From positions 1-64,000 of the forward strand of contig NZ_AUJQ01000007.1 of the NCBI RefSeq assembly GCF_000424305.1: a stretch of 64,000 bases of DNA, in the 5' to 3' direction. The notes under the pieces are model-generated. The model was not told the DNA's origin, searched no databases, and saw only the letters and a program-made list of their open reading frames with translations. Positions 41,421 to 50,556 of this stretch are shown here, piece by piece (within the stretch, counting starts at the first letter, position 1; every line of letters starts with the position of its first letter). The DNA is from Pseudobutyrivibrio ruminis AD2017. Lineage in GTDB: Bacteria > Bacillota > Clostridia > Lachnospirales > Lachnospiraceae. Made by a program: the position numbers and the translations under genes.

Positions 41421-42800
41421 CTACTCAGCAAGTAGATGTTCGCCTACTAAATAGACGTCTCCGGCACCCATAGTTATCAACAGGTCATTGTTCAAAAGAT
41501 TTTTTTGTAAAAATTTTTCGCAGGCGTCAAAAGAGCCTAAATAGTGAACTTCTGTTCCTAATTTTTCTATTCTATCTGCAATGTCTTTTGCACTTACACC
41601 ATAGATATCTGGTTCTCTTGCAGGGTAAATGTCAGCAAGAAGAACAACATCTGCTACGCTTAATGCCTTTGCGAAATCATCAAGGAAGCTGAGTGTACGT
41701 GTATAAGTGTGTGACTGGAAGCAGACAATAAGTCTGTTGTGTGGGTAGTTTAAAGCAGCTGCAAGGCTGGCTGATATTTCAGTTGGGTGATGAGCATAGT
41801 CATCGATAACTGTGGCTCCATTATATGTACCCTTGAATTCGAATCTTCTGTGGGCACCGCCGAACTTAGCAAGTCCAGCAAGGATATTCTCATAAGAGAT
41901 ACCCATTTCTATAGAAAGAGCAATTGCTGCAAGCGCATTTGAAACGTTGTGAACACCAGGAACGTTAAGGGTTACTTTATCGTAAGTCTTGCCGTTGAAA
42001 ACAGGAACAAAGCTAGCGCAGCCTTTTTCGTTGTAAGTAATATCTGTAGGATAAATATCAGCATCACCCTTAAGAGAGTATGTGATTACCTGACATTTAA
42101 GACCTTCAGTGAAGTATTTAACATCATCTATTTCGTTATTGATAATTAAGATTCCGTCATCAGCTGTGTTACCAGCAAACTTCTTAAATGAAGCACGATA
42201 GTTTTCAAGATTCTTGAAGAAATCAAGGTGGTCGGCTTCAACATTAAGAATAATGTTGTACTTAGGGAAGAATGAGTGGTAACTGTTTGTATACTCACAA
42301 GCTTCTGTAATGAAAACATCACTGTCACCAACGTGAACATTGCTGTGGATGGCATCAAGAATTCCACCAACAGAAATAGTTGGGTCATCAGCTGTTTCAA
42401 GAAGAATCTGGCTAATCATTGATGTTGTAGTTGTTTTACCATGTGTTCCGGCAACGGCGATTGATCTGGCATAGTTTTCCATTATTTCGCCAAGAAGCTC
42501 AGCACGTGTGAGCATTGGCTTACCTGAAGCTTTTGCTGCAGCGAATTCTGGGTTATCCTCGTGAATTGCAGCAGTATAAACAATAAGGTCGATATCTGAT
42601 GTGATATTTGAAGCTGCCTGTGGATAATTAATGGTAGCGCCAAGTGCCTCTAAGTGTTTTGTAAGATCAGATTCGCTTCTATCTGAACCTGAAATTGTAA
42701 AGCCTGCACCAAGCAAAATCTCTGCAAGACCAGACATGCTGATTCCGCCAATTCCAATGAAATGAACGTGAATCTTGTTATTAAAATCGATTTTATACAT
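41421..42800 (-). CDS. murC: UDP-N-acetylmuramate--L-alanine ligase
   Basis: A 459-residue cytoplasmic ligase adding the first amino acid (L-Ala) to UDP-MurNAc in peptidoglycan synthesis. The N-terminal Rossmann motif GIGGISMSGLAEIL is typical of MurC. The ATP-binding loop is AGTHGKTTTTSMI, and DDYAHHPTEI marks the ligase C-domain. The length is normal. Its TAG stop directly abuts a tandem DnaA box. It diverges from glgC across ~204 bases. Confidence 0.96.
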   Translation of the reverse strand: MYKIDFNNKIHVHFIGIGGISMSGLAEILLGAGFTISGSDRSESDLTKHLEALGATINYPQAASNITSDIDLIVYTAAIHEDNPEFAAAKASGKPMLTRAELLGEIMENYARSIAVAGTHGKTTTTSMISQILLETADDPTISVGGILDAIHSNVHVGDSDVFITEACEYTNSYHSFFPKYNIILNVEADHLDFFKNLENYRASFKKFAGNTADDGILIINNEIDDVKYFTEGLKCQVITYSLKGDADIYPTDITYNEKGCASFVPVFNGKTYDKVTLNVPGVHNVSNALAAIALSIEMGISYENILAGLAKFGGAHRRFEFKGTYNGATVIDDYAHHPTEISASLAAALNYPHNRLIVCFQSHTYTRTLSFLDDFAKALSVADVVLLADIYPAREPDIYGVSAKDIADRIEKLGTEVHYLGSFDACEKFLQKNLLNNDLLITMGAGDVYLVGEHLLAE

Positions 42801-42898
42801 ATTAATAGCCTTCTTTATTTAAAAATTTGCAAAAAATACCTACATAACTCTACCCCCAAAATGAACTTCATGCAAGATTAAAAAATATAATTGTAGAA

Positions 42899-42918
42899 TT
42901 TGACAGTGAATTGTCAAA
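42899..42918. promoter_or_regulatory. Palindrome in the murC/glgC divergent region
   Basis: TTTGACA-N6-TGTCAAA, perfect 7-bp arms. It lies about 100 bases from each start codon, so it could serve as an operator for murC, glgC or both. It is a candidate only. Confidence 0.4.
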
Positions 42919-42954
42919 CAATTAACAATAGTTTGGTAAAAAGTATTAATAATA

Positions 42955-42983
42955 TTGCGACGAATAACCACATTTGCTATACT
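42955..42983 (+). promoter_or_regulatory. Promoter of glgC-glgD-spoVG-pth
   Basis: TTGCGA (42955-42960), 17 bases, then TATACT (42978-42983) with an extended TGC just before it. It is 21 bases upstream of the glgC start. Confidence 0.6.
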
Positions 42984-43004
42984 AATGTTACAAAGGGGAG
43001 TGCT

Positions 43005-44336
43005 ATGGGTTTTTTTGTAAGCACATCCTTGACTGACACCATGAGAAAGGCAGATGATAGGATGATTAGAAAAGAAATGATCGCAATGCTTCTCGCTGGC
43101 GGGCAGGGAAGCAGACTCGGCGTATTAACGTCCGACGTAGCAAAGCCAGCCGTTTCTTTTGGAGGAAAGTATCGTATTATCGACTTCCCTCTTTCAAATT
43201 GTATCAATTCAGGTATTGATACAGTTGGTGTGCTAACTCAATATCAGCCATTAGTCCTTAATTCTCATATTGGAATTGGTATTCCTTGGGATTTGGATAG
43301 AAATAATGGCGGTGTTACCGTTCTTCCACCATATGAGAAGAGCGATACAAGTGAGTGGTATTCCGGCACAGCCAATGCAATTTTCCAAAACCTTAAGTAC
43401 ATGGAAAGCTATAATCCAGAATATGTGCTTATCCTTTCGGGTGACCACATCTATAAGATGGATTATGAAGCCATGTTAGATTTTCATAAGGCAAAGGGCG
43501 CAGATGTTACTATCGCAGTAATTCCTGTTCCAATCGAGGAAGCATCTCGATTCGGAGTTGTTATAGCTGATGACGAAAAGCGTATCAGTGAGTTTGAGGA
43601 GAAGCCAGCTAATCCTCGAAGCAATCTTGCTTCAATGGGTATTTATATATTCAGCTGGAAAGCATTAAAGGAGTCTTTACTTGCTCTTAAAGACCAGAGC
43701 AACTGTGATTTTGGTAAGCATGTTCTTCCTTATCTACATGAAAAGGGGGCACCAATGTATGCCTACGAATTCAACAGCTATTGGAAGGATGTAGGAACAC
43801 TTGGTTCATATTGGGAAGCCAATATGGAGCTTATAGATTTAATTCCAGAGTTCAACTTATATGAAGAATTTTGGAAGATATACACTAATCAAAATATCAT
43901 CGAGCCACAGTTCATTGCTAGCACAGCAGTAGTAGAGAAAGCTATTGTAGGTGCAGGTGCACAGATTTATGGCGAGGTTTACAATTCAGTTTTAGGCGCT
44001 GGAGTTGTGATTGATGAGGGTACAGTAGTTAGAGATTCAATCATAATGGAAGGTGCTATCATTGGTAAGAATTGCGTAATAGATAAATCGATTATCGCAG
44101 AAAACACCGTTGTTGGTGAAGGGGCCAAGATTGGTCAGGGTGAAGAAGCTGAAAGCAAGTTAAATGCAAGCATATACTCATTCGGACTTGCAGTTATCGG
44201 CGAAAACAGCGTTATACCAGCAAATGTAACTATTGGCAAAAATACAGCTATCAAAGGCGAGACTAGCGAGGCAGATTATCCTGACGGACAGTTGGCTAGT
44301 GGCGGCTACATTATCAAGGCAGGTGATCGATTATGA
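43005..44336 (+). CDS. glgC: Glucose-1-phosphate adenylyltransferase, catalytic subunit
   Basis: A ~443-residue enzyme making ADP-glucose for glycogen synthesis. It has the nucleotide-binding [12 protein letters not shown], the [15 protein letters not shown] motif, and the sugar-phosphate motif FEEKP. A C-terminal left-handed beta-helix with repeated hexapeptides follows ([20 protein letters not shown]). ATG 43005 is preferred because AGGGGAG precedes it at good spacing. This adds ~19 residues before [10 protein letters not shown], where many homologues begin, so ATG 43062 is an alternative. It overlaps glgD by 4 bases (ATGA). Confidence 0.93.
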   Translation: MGFFVSTSLTDTMRKADDRMIRKEMIAMLLAGGQGSRLGVLTSDVAKPAVSFGGKYRIIDFPLSNCINSGIDTVGVLTQYQPLVLNSHIGIGIPWDLDRNNGGVTVLPPYEKSDTSEWYSGTANAIFQNLKYMESYNPEYVLILSGDHIYKMDYEAMLDFHKAKGADVTIAVIPVPIEEASRFGVVIADDEKRISEFEEKPANPRSNLASMGIYIFSWKALKESLLALKDQSNCDFGKHVLPYLHEKGAPMYAYEFNSYWKDVGTLGSYWEANMELIDLIPEFNLYEEFWKIYTNQNIIEPQFIASTAVVEKAIVGAGAQIYGEVYNSVLGAGVVIDEGTVVRDSIIMEGAIIGKNCVIDKSIIAENTVVGEGAKIGQGEEAESKLNASIYSFGLAVIGENSVIPANVTIGKNTAIKGETSEADYPDGQLASGGYIIKAGDRL

Positions 44337-45466
44337 AAGCATTAGGAATTATACTAGCAGGTGGAAACTCAAGCAGAATGCAGCAGCTTACTGAGAAGCG
44401 TGCCATTGCCGCAATGCCAGTAGCTGGAAGCTACAGATGTATAGATTTTGTTCTTTCAAATATGACAAATTCGCACATCCAGACAGTAGCAGTACTTTCA
44501 CAGTACAACGCAAGATCTCTTAACGAGCATCTTAATTCGTCAAAATGGTGGAACTTTGGTAGAAAGCAGGGAGGTCTCTTCCTATTTACACCAACAGTTA
44601 CTACTAATAATAGTTGGTGGTACAGAGGTACTGCCGATGCAATTTGGCAAAATATTGATTTCCTAAAGAAGAGACACGAGCCATATGTTATAATCGCAAG
44701 TGGTGATTGTGTTTACAAGCTGGATTTCAATAAGGTACTTGATTATCACATCAAAAAGCAGGCAGACATCACAGTAGTTTGTGCAAAGCTTCCTGAGGGA
44801 GATGACATCAACCGTTACGGTGTGGTAGAGATGGACAGAGACGGTCGAATCGTTGAATTTGAAGAAAAGCCAATGGTTGCAAATTCAGATATCGTTTCGG
44901 CAGGCGTTTATGTCATCCGAAGAAGAGCTCTCATCGATTTGTTGGAAGAATGCAACAGAGAGGGCAGATACAACTTTGTAACAGATATTCTCATTAGATA
45001 TAAGAATATGAAGAAGATTTACGGCTACAAGATGGAGGGATATTGGTCAAATCTTGCAGACGTAGACAGCTATTTCAAAGCCAATATGGACTTCCTTCGT
45101 AAGGATGTAAGAGATAGCTTCTTCCATACTGAGCCTGGTGTATTTTCGAAGACTCACGACCTTCCACCTGCCAAGTTTAATGCAGGCTCTAAGGTCACCA
45201 ATTCACTTGTTGCTGGTGGATGCATTATAAACAGCACAGTAGAGAATTCTGTACTATTTAAGAAAGCTTTTGTTGGCAACAATTCTGTTGTTAAGAATTG
45301 CGTAATCTTAAATGGAGCATACATTGGAGACAACGTGCATGTGGAGAATTGCATAGTTGAAAGCCATGAGACATTGCTCAGCGGATCAACATACATTGGG
45401 GAAAATGGTATCCGCATAGTTACCGGTAACAAAAATCGATACGATATGCCAGTTGGGGAGGTATAA
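44333..45466 (+). CDS. glgD: Glucose-1-phosphate adenylyltransferase-like regulatory subunit
   Basis: A 377-residue GlgC paralogue that forms a complex with GlgC. It retains the fold ([26 protein letters not shown], and the C-terminal beta-helix [20 protein letters not shown]). It lacks key catalytic features, e.g. the KPAV region is replaced by AIAAMPV. That is the usual GlgD state in Firmicutes. The start codon overlaps the glgC stop (ATGA), indicating translational coupling. Confidence 0.93.
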   Translation: MKALGIILAGGNSSRMQQLTEKRAIAAMPVAGSYRCIDFVLSNMTNSHIQTVAVLSQYNARSLNEHLNSSKWWNFGRKQGGLFLFTPTVTTNNSWWYRGTADAIWQNIDFLKKRHEPYVIIASGDCVYKLDFNKVLDYHIKKQADITVVCAKLPEGDDINRYGVVEMDRDGRIVEFEEKPMVANSDIVSAGVYVIRRRALIDLLEECNREGRYNFVTDILIRYKNMKKIYGYKMEGYWSNLADVDSYFKANMDFLRKDVRDSFFHTEPGVFSKTHDLPPAKFNAGSKVTNSLVAGGCIINSTVENSVLFKKAFVGNNSVVKNCVILNGAYIGDNVHVENCIVESHETLLSGSTYIGENGIRIVTGNKNRYDMPVGEV

Positions 45467-45470
45467 CAAA

Positions 45471-45731
45471 ATGCAGATTACAGACATTAGAATTCGCAAG
45501 ATTGAAAAGGAAGGCAAGATGAAAGCGGTTGTCTCTGTGACAATTGACGAGGAGTTTGTAATTCACGACATCAAGATTATTGAAGGAGATAAGGGACTTT
45601 TTATTGCAATGCCATCTAGACGTGGTTCTGAAGGTGGATACAAGGATATTGCACATCCTATCCGTTCAACCACAAGAGAACAGATGCAGACAATGATACT
45701 TAATAAGTATAAGGAAGAGTTCCCAGAGTAA
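45471..45731 (+). CDS. spoVG: SpoVG family regulatory protein
   Basis: An 86-residue nucleic-acid-binding regulator. [31 protein letters not shown] and [10 protein letters not shown] are the hallmark SpoVG stretches. ATG 45471 is chosen because GGGGAGG lies 8 bases upstream. An in-frame GTG/ATG further up would overlap the glgD end. It is known as a sporulation and septation regulator in Bacillus but occurs widely in non-sporulating Firmicutes. It begins 4 bases after glgD. Confidence 0.95.
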   Translation: MQITDIRIRKIEKEGKMKAVVSVTIDEEFVIHDIKIIEGDKGLFIAMPSRRGSEGGYKDIAHPIRSTTREQMQTMILNKYKEEFPE

Positions 45732-45736
45732 GATTT

Positions 45737-46312
45737 ATGTATTTAATAGTTGGTCTAGGTAATCCAGAACACAAATATGAAGGAACCCGCCATAATGTGG
45801 GTTTTGAGGCAATTGACGCCATTTCAAAGCATTTTGGTATAGAAGTAAACCAAAAGGAGCAAAAAGGAATAGTTGGCAAGGGCATGATAAATGGCCATAA
45901 GGTCATTCTGGCGAAACCTATGACTTATATGAACCTTAGTGGTGAATGCGTTCAGCCACTTGCAGATTATTATGAAGTGGATCCAGAAACAGAGCTTGTA
46001 GTAATTTCTGATGATGTATCGCTTTCAACAGGAAACATCAGAGTTAGGAAAAAGGGTTCTGCCGGCGGACACAATGGTCTGAAAAATATTATTGCACGAC
46101 TGAATACCAATGTATTCCCTCGAATTAGAGTGGGCGTTGGTGAGTGTGAAAATGGCGATATGGTAGCCCACGTATTAGGACGCTATAACGCAGAGGACCG
46201 TGAAAAGGTAGACGCATCGTTTGATAAGGTGATTGGAGCGTTGGAGTTGTTCTTAGAGGGCAACATCGATGCTGCTATGAATAAATACAATGTAAAAGAA
46301 AAGATTGATTAA
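45737..46312 (+). CDS. pth: Peptidyl-tRNA hydrolase
   Basis: A 191-residue enzyme recycling peptidyl-tRNA. The family motifs are all visible: IVGLGNPEHKYEGTRHNVGF (with catalytic His), KPMTYMNLSG, VISDDVSL and GGHNGLKNI. The length is normal. It starts 5 bases after spoVG and ends the operon at a strong hairpin terminator. In B. subtilis, pth lies close to mfd; here ~8.2 kb separates them. Confidence 0.96.
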   Translation: MYLIVGLGNPEHKYEGTRHNVGFEAIDAISKHFGIEVNQKEQKGIVGKGMINGHKVILAKPMTYMNLSGECVQPLADYYEVDPETELVVISDDVSLSTGNIRVRKKGSAGGHNGLKNIIARLNTNVFPRIRVGVGECENGDMVAHVLGRYNAEDREKVDASFDKVIGALELFLEGNIDAAMNKYNVKEKID

Positions 46313-46318
46313 GAGTTG

Positions 46319-46347
46319 GCCTGCATAGAATTTATGCAGGCTAATTT
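46319..46347 (+). terminator. Terminator after pth
   Basis: A perfect 9-bp stem GCCTGCATA / TATGCAGGC with a 5-base loop, then TAATTTTT, six bases after the pth stop. Confidence 0.85.
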
Positions 46348-46361
46348 TTATATTGTTGTTA

Positions 46362-46390
46362 TTTACAATAACGATTTATTATTCTATACT
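46362..46390 (+). promoter_or_regulatory. Promoter of the SARP-pilus locus
   Basis: TTTACA (46362-46367), exactly 17 bases, then TATACT (46385-46390). It lies 69 bases upstream of the SARP regulator start and just after the pth terminator, marking a new transcription unit. Confidence 0.7.
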
Positions 46391-46459
46391 AAAAAATATA
46401 ATGAAGTCAAAATATTTATAGTAGTGCGAATAATAAAGAACAGGGAAAAAGGGAGAGCT

Positions 46460-47707
46460 ATGTACGAACCAAATGTAATTTTTAAAGCAAATTTTTTAGG
46501 AGCTGTGGATATTTCTTGTGAGAATACACCTATCGTATTAGAGAGAAATAACACAACAAAGGTTAATCAGCTGTTTCAGATGCTACTTTATTATCAGAAT
46601 GGAATAGCTAGAGACCAGGTTATCTACAATCTTTTTCATAATGAAGATATTGCAGATGAATCAAACAGCCTTAGAGCTATTGTATTTAGACTAAGAAAGG
46701 CATTATTAAGTCTAGATATTCCTGACGAGGATTACGTTTACATTAAAAGAGGCACTTATCGAATAAATCCTAATGCCAAGATAGAGTGCGATGCTGTCAT
46801 GTTTGAGGACCTTGCGAAGAAGGCTCTTGCAGCAGCAGAGGCAAAGGAGCAGCAGAAGCTTTTAGAGGAAGCATTAGATCTTTACAACGGTGATTTCTTA
46901 CCAACACTTAGCGGATATGAATGGGTAGTTACTACTCAGGTAAGATTAAAGAAGCTTTTCGACAGATGCCTTAAGCAGCTTCTTGAAATGTATAAGCTTC
47001 AGAAGGATTACAAATCGATGTATGAGCTTAGCCACAAGGCTAACAAGCTTTATCCATACGATGGTTGGCAGAATTATGAGATGGAGGCTCTTATCGAAGA
47101 GGGTAACACAAAGGATGCCCTTAAGCTTTACGAGGATACAGAAACTCTTATGTTTGAAGAGCTTGGAGTATCAGTATCTCAGAGCATGACAGAACAGCTT
47201 GATAAGCTTGGCGAGCAGGTCAAGAACAATACAGATATGATTAGCGAGGTTAAGAGAAATCTTGATACCTCAAAGGAAGATATCGAGGGTGCATTCTACT
47301 GCACATACCCAGTATTTGTTGAGAGCTATAGATATATTAAAAGAGTTATTCGTCGTTCTGGTCAGGCTGCATGGCTTATGCTTTGCACCATCACAGACGG
47401 TAAGGGATTTGCTTTAAATGACTCTGACAGATTGGATAACCTTTCTGACGAGCTTTCAGAGGCCATTCGTTCATCTGCAAGAGGTGGCGATATGTACGCA
47501 AGATACAGCAACAATCAGTTTGTTGTACTTCTTCTTGATATTACTCAGGAGGATTGCGTTTTGGTTCAGACCAGAATTAACGAGAACCTCAGCAAGGAAT
47601 CCAGAAAGAGATATATTAAATATCATTTGGCACCAGTTAATCTTGCAAGTGCAGGCACAGACAATGATACAGACGAATTGCAGGATATTGTAAGAGGTGA
47701 GGAATAA
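46460..47707 (+). CDS. SARP/BTAD regulator with degenerate GGDEF-like C-terminus
   Basis: A 415-residue transcriptional regulator in three parts. The first is an N-terminal winged helix of the OmpR/SARP kind (~5-100: VIYNLFHNE, LRAIVFRLRKALLSL, YIKRGTYRINP). The second is a BTAD/TPR helical domain (~105-245: WVVTTQVRLKKLFDRCLKQL, LYEDTETLMFEELGVSVS). The third is a GGDEF-like fold (~275-400), where GDMYARYSNNQFVVLLL replaces the GGDEF signature, so cyclase activity is unlikely. ATG 46460 is chosen for AGGGAGAG upstream, and the preceding in-frame bases contain the promoter. The next gene overlaps its stop by one base. It probably controls the downstream pilus-like operon. Confidence 0.85.
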   Translation: MYEPNVIFKANFLGAVDISCENTPIVLERNNTTKVNQLFQMLLYYQNGIARDQVIYNLFHNEDIADESNSLRAIVFRLRKALLSLDIPDEDYVYIKRGTYRINPNAKIECDAVMFEDLAKKALAAAEAKEQQKLLEEALDLYNGDFLPTLSGYEWVVTTQVRLKKLFDRCLKQLLEMYKLQKDYKSMYELSHKANKLYPYDGWQNYEMEALIEEGNTKDALKLYEDTETLMFEELGVSVSQSMTEQLDKLGEQVKNNTDMISEVKRNLDTSKEDIEGAFYCTYPVFVESYRYIKRVIRRSGQAAWLMLCTITDGKGFALNDSDRLDNLSDELSEAIRSSARGGDMYARYSNNQFVVLLLDITQEDCVLVQTRINENLSKESRKRYIKYHLAPVNLASAGTDNDTDELQDIVRGEE

Positions 47708-48126
47708 TGGCAATTTCAGATAGAATGAAAAGAATGTCCAATTGCGTGGGCATAACTTTAAAGGAAGAAGGCTTTAAAGGAGAATTATATACTTGCTTCG
47801 AGAATGAGCCTAGAACATTTGCCGATGTAGATGATTTTTTTAATATCGTAAATACGTTTTTAGATGTTTTGGAATTTCCTGCTCAAAAGGTTAAATACAG
47901 ATCATTCAAGAAGACATTACCTACACTTAAGCTTGTAGATATAGACCCAAATGAAAAGCTTTTTAATACAGAGCATTTACTTGATCTTTGCGATAAAAAA
48001 GCGTTTGTCATTATGGTAACAGGCCGTGATAATGCGACATGGCAGGGAATGATTTATAACAAATCAGAAGATAAAGAATATAGCTTTAATAGTGAAGTTG
48101 AATTACTAAGAATTATAAATAACTAA
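47707..48126 (+). CDS. Unknown protein, co-transcribed with SARP regulator
   Basis: A 139-residue protein that I do not recognise. It has no signal peptide or membrane helix, so it is probably cytoplasmic. It looks like a compact alpha/beta protein (AFVIMVTGRDNATWQGMIYN near the C-terminus), and the late strand pattern resembles small PilZ-like or signalling domains only very loosely. Its ATG overlaps the regulator's stop codon (TAATG), indicating coupled translation and likely a partner role. The next gene begins 29 bases later. Confidence 0.6.
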   Translation: MAISDRMKRMSNCVGITLKEEGFKGELYTCFENEPRTFADVDDFFNIVNTFLDVLEFPAQKVKYRSFKKTLPTLKLVDIDPNEKLFNTEHLLDLCDKKAFVIMVTGRDNATWQGMIYNKSEDKEYSFNSEVELLRIINN

Positions 48127-48155
48127 ATACAGCGGGCAGAATTTGGAGGAAGCAA

Positions 48156-49121
48156 ATGAGACGGTTTAATTGTTTGCTTTCACTGATTGTTCTATGCCTT
48201 GGTATTACATCCTGCGGCGACCAATTGCCAGCCTACAATGAAGGCGGTGTGAAGGTTTCTGAGTCAAGCTCTAAGGAAGCTATGGCGAAGAATTCTAACG
48301 GTAGTCGCAGTAACAATATCAAAGTACTTGTGCCGGAGGCATCGGGTGTAAAGGTATATGGAAATTCCGATGCATCAATAGATGCCAGCAATGCCAGCGA
48401 AGGCTATGTAATGGTGAAGTACACAGGAGATGCAGCCAAGGTAAGAATGCTTATAGAAACGCCTGCAGGTAACACCTATAACTACCTTATGGCACTGGAT
48501 GGGCAGTATGATGTCTATCCATTATCAGAGGGAAGTGGAACCTACAAAATTGGCGTGTATGAGAACCTACATGATGACCAGTATGCAGCAGCATTTACCC
48601 AGTCAGTGAACGTAACCCTAAAAGATGAATATAGTATGTTCCTGTATCCTAATGCATATGTGGATTTCAATGCAAATTCCAATGCAGTAAAAAAGGGAAT
48701 GGAGCTGGCAAGCGGTGCCAACACTGATATTGATGTGGTGAAAAATGTTTATCATTACATCATTAAGAATGTTACTTACGATTACGACAAGGCAGCGACA
48801 GTCCAATCAGGATACATTCCTACGGTGGATGAGACATTGGCAACTGGAAAGGGAATCTGCTTTGATTACGCTTCATTAATGGGAGCGATGTTAAGGTCAC
48901 AGGGTATACCAACAAGACTTGAGATAGGCTATGCAGGTACGGAATATCATGCGTGGATATCAGTGTACACACCTGAGACGGGATGGATAGATAAGATTAT
49001 CCAGTTCGACGGAAAGACATGGACACTGATGGATCCAACACTTGGGTCTTATGCTAATAGTGGCACGGTTAAGAGATATTTGGAAGATGATACATACTAT
49101 CAACTGAAATATAAATATTAA
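48156..49121 (+). CDS. Transglutaminase-domain lipoprotein
   Basis: A 321-residue exported lipoprotein. The lipobox ITSC places the lipid-modified Cys at about residue 20. The C-terminal half is a transglutaminase-like papain-fold domain with the catalytic triad Cys235 (GKGICFDYASL), His265 (YHAWISV) and Asp293 (MDPTLG). Such domains crosslink, amidate or hydrolyse peptide bonds at the surface. The middle (~85-160) looks like an Ig-like beta domain. GGAGGAAG precedes the ATG. It is followed 10 bases later by the PilC-like gene, so a role at the pilus or cell wall is likely, though its substrate is unknown. Confidence 0.88.
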   Translation: MRRFNCLLSLIVLCLGITSCGDQLPAYNEGGVKVSESSSKEAMAKNSNGSRSNNIKVLVPEASGVKVYGNSDASIDASNASEGYVMVKYTGDAAKVRMLIETPAGNTYNYLMALDGQYDVYPLSEGSGTYKIGVYENLHDDQYAAAFTQSVNVTLKDEYSMFLYPNAYVDFNANSNAVKKGMELASGANTDIDVVKNVYHYIIKNVTYDYDKAATVQSGYIPTVDETLATGKGICFDYASLMGAMLRSQGIPTRLEIGYAGTEYHAWISVYTPETGWIDKIIQFDGKTWTLMDPTLGSYANSGTVKRYLEDDTYYQLKYKY

Positions 49122-49131
49122 GGGTGTTAAT

Positions 49132-50181
49132 ATGGGTGAAAATAGAAAGAAGTTAACTTCAGAAGAATTATTTGCATTCTCAGACGAAATGGGAATGATG
49201 ATAAGTAGTGGTGTTTCTTCAATACAGGCAATCACAATGATGTTAGATGAGTCAGCAGGTGGAGAAGAAAAAGAGCTATTGACTGAAATGGAGCAGGTGG
49301 TTGCAGAAAGTGGTTCTTTATCTAAGGCCATAGATAAATCAGGAGTATTCCCAGATTATTTTGTTGAAATGGCAAATATGGGTGAGACTACAGGTAAGAT
49401 GGATACAGTTCTCAAGAATCTTGCAGCTCATTATTCCAGAGAAATGGCTATCAGCAATGCCATTAGAAGTGCGGTTACATATCCACTTATGATGGTTGCG
49501 ATGATGCTTGTAATAATTATCGTTCTTGTAACGGAAATCATGCCTGTATTCAACAGGGTCTTCAAGCAATTAGGCGGTACAATGGATGGACTTTCTGCAG
49601 GCTTTTTGACAGTGGGAAGCTTTATGAAATCTAACTGGATAATCCTTTTAATTATCCTTTTAGCACTTGTCGTATATATGTTATTGCTCAATAAAACTAA
49701 TTGGGGCAAATCAAGACGTCTTAATATGCTGTATAAGAGTCGACGATTCAAATCAATCCATTCAAAAATTGCTACAAGCAGATTTGCATCAGCTATGGCT
49801 ATGACACTATCAAGTGGTATGGATGTAATGCAGGCACTTGATGTAAGTGGCAGAATCGTTGATGCGCCTGACTTTGAAGTAAAGGTGGAGAAATGTAAGG
49901 ATTCATTTGCAGAATCTATGGATATTGGTAAGGCATTTTCTCTTTCTGGAATATTCGGCGGATTATACGGAAAGATGGCAATCCTTGGAGCTAAAACTGG
50001 AAACATGGAAAACGTACTTGAAAAGGTTGCCAGCACATATCAGGAAGAGGCTGATGAGGAAATAAACGACTTAATCGCAGTAGTAGAGCCTACACTTGTT
50101 ATTATCCTTTCTGTAATCGTTGGTATCATTTTACTTTCAGTAATGTTGCCACTTCTTAACATTATGTCGGGGATGATTTAG
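49132..50181 (+). CDS. Type II secretion/type IV pilus inner-membrane protein (GspF/PilC)
   Basis: A 349-residue platform protein of a type IV pilus-like machine. Two repeated T2SSF helical domains are seen: residues ~10-130 (ISSGVSSIQAI, GETTGKMDTVLKNLA) and ~210-330 (LSSGMDVMQAL, GAKTGNMENVLEKVA). They are separated by membrane helices (~113-135, ~165-187), with a third at the C-terminus. This layout is typical of GspF/PilC. It leads the pilin-like genes and is separated by a single base from the next one. Confidence 0.92.
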   Translation: MGENRKKLTSEELFAFSDEMGMMISSGVSSIQAITMMLDESAGGEEKELLTEMEQVVAESGSLSKAIDKSGVFPDYFVEMANMGETTGKMDTVLKNLAAHYSREMAISNAIRSAVTYPLMMVAMMLVIIIVLVTEIMPVFNRVFKQLGGTMDGLSAGFLTVGSFMKSNWIILLIILLALVVYMLLLNKTNWGKSRRLNMLYKSRRFKSIHSKIATSRFASAMAMTLSSGMDVMQALDVSGRIVDAPDFEVKVEKCKDSFAESMDIGKAFSLSGIFGGLYGKMAILGAKTGNMENVLEKVASTYQEEADEEINDLIAVVEPTLVIILSVIVGIILLSVMLPLLNIMSGMI

Positions 50182-50182
50182 T

Positions 50183-50533
50183 ATGGGAAGAACCAGATTT
50201 GGAAGCTTAGACGGCGTACATGAAATTAAAAAGAAATACAGGGCAGAAACTATAGTGATTTCTGCTGTGCTTTTTGTGCTTATTTTTATAGTATTTTTGT
50301 TTGCTGTATCAAAGGCATCTGAAGGGTCTATCCAAGAACAAAGACAAAGTCTTACAGATGCAGTGGATAGAGCCATTGTTCAATGCTATGTTACAGAAGG
50401 AAAGTATCCAGAAAGCTTTGATTATTTAAAAGAAAACTACGGAATCATCTATGATGAGGAACAGTTTAGAGTTGATTATGTAATATATGGAAGCAATATG
50501 CGACCAGAGGTAACAATCATTAATCTTAAATAA
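50183..50533 (+). CDS. Pseudopilin-like membrane protein 1
   Basis: A 116-residue protein with a basic N-terminus, one hydrophobic helix (~23-45) and a small extracellular domain containing CYVTEGKYPESFDYLKENYGI. That domain pattern resembles the post-helix region of type IV pilins. A clear prepilin-peptidase Gly-cleavage motif is not evident (KYRAETIVIS precedes the helix). It begins one base after the PilC-like stop. A pilin-like role is inferred from topology and position. Confidence 0.7.
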   Translation: MGRTRFGSLDGVHEIKKKYRAETIVISAVLFVLIFIVFLFAVSKASEGSIQEQRQSLTDAVDRAIVQCYVTEGKYPESFDYLKENYGIIYDEEQFRVDYVIYGSNMRPEVTIINLK

Positions 50534-50556
50534 CATTGTGTTTGAAAGGAGCAGCT

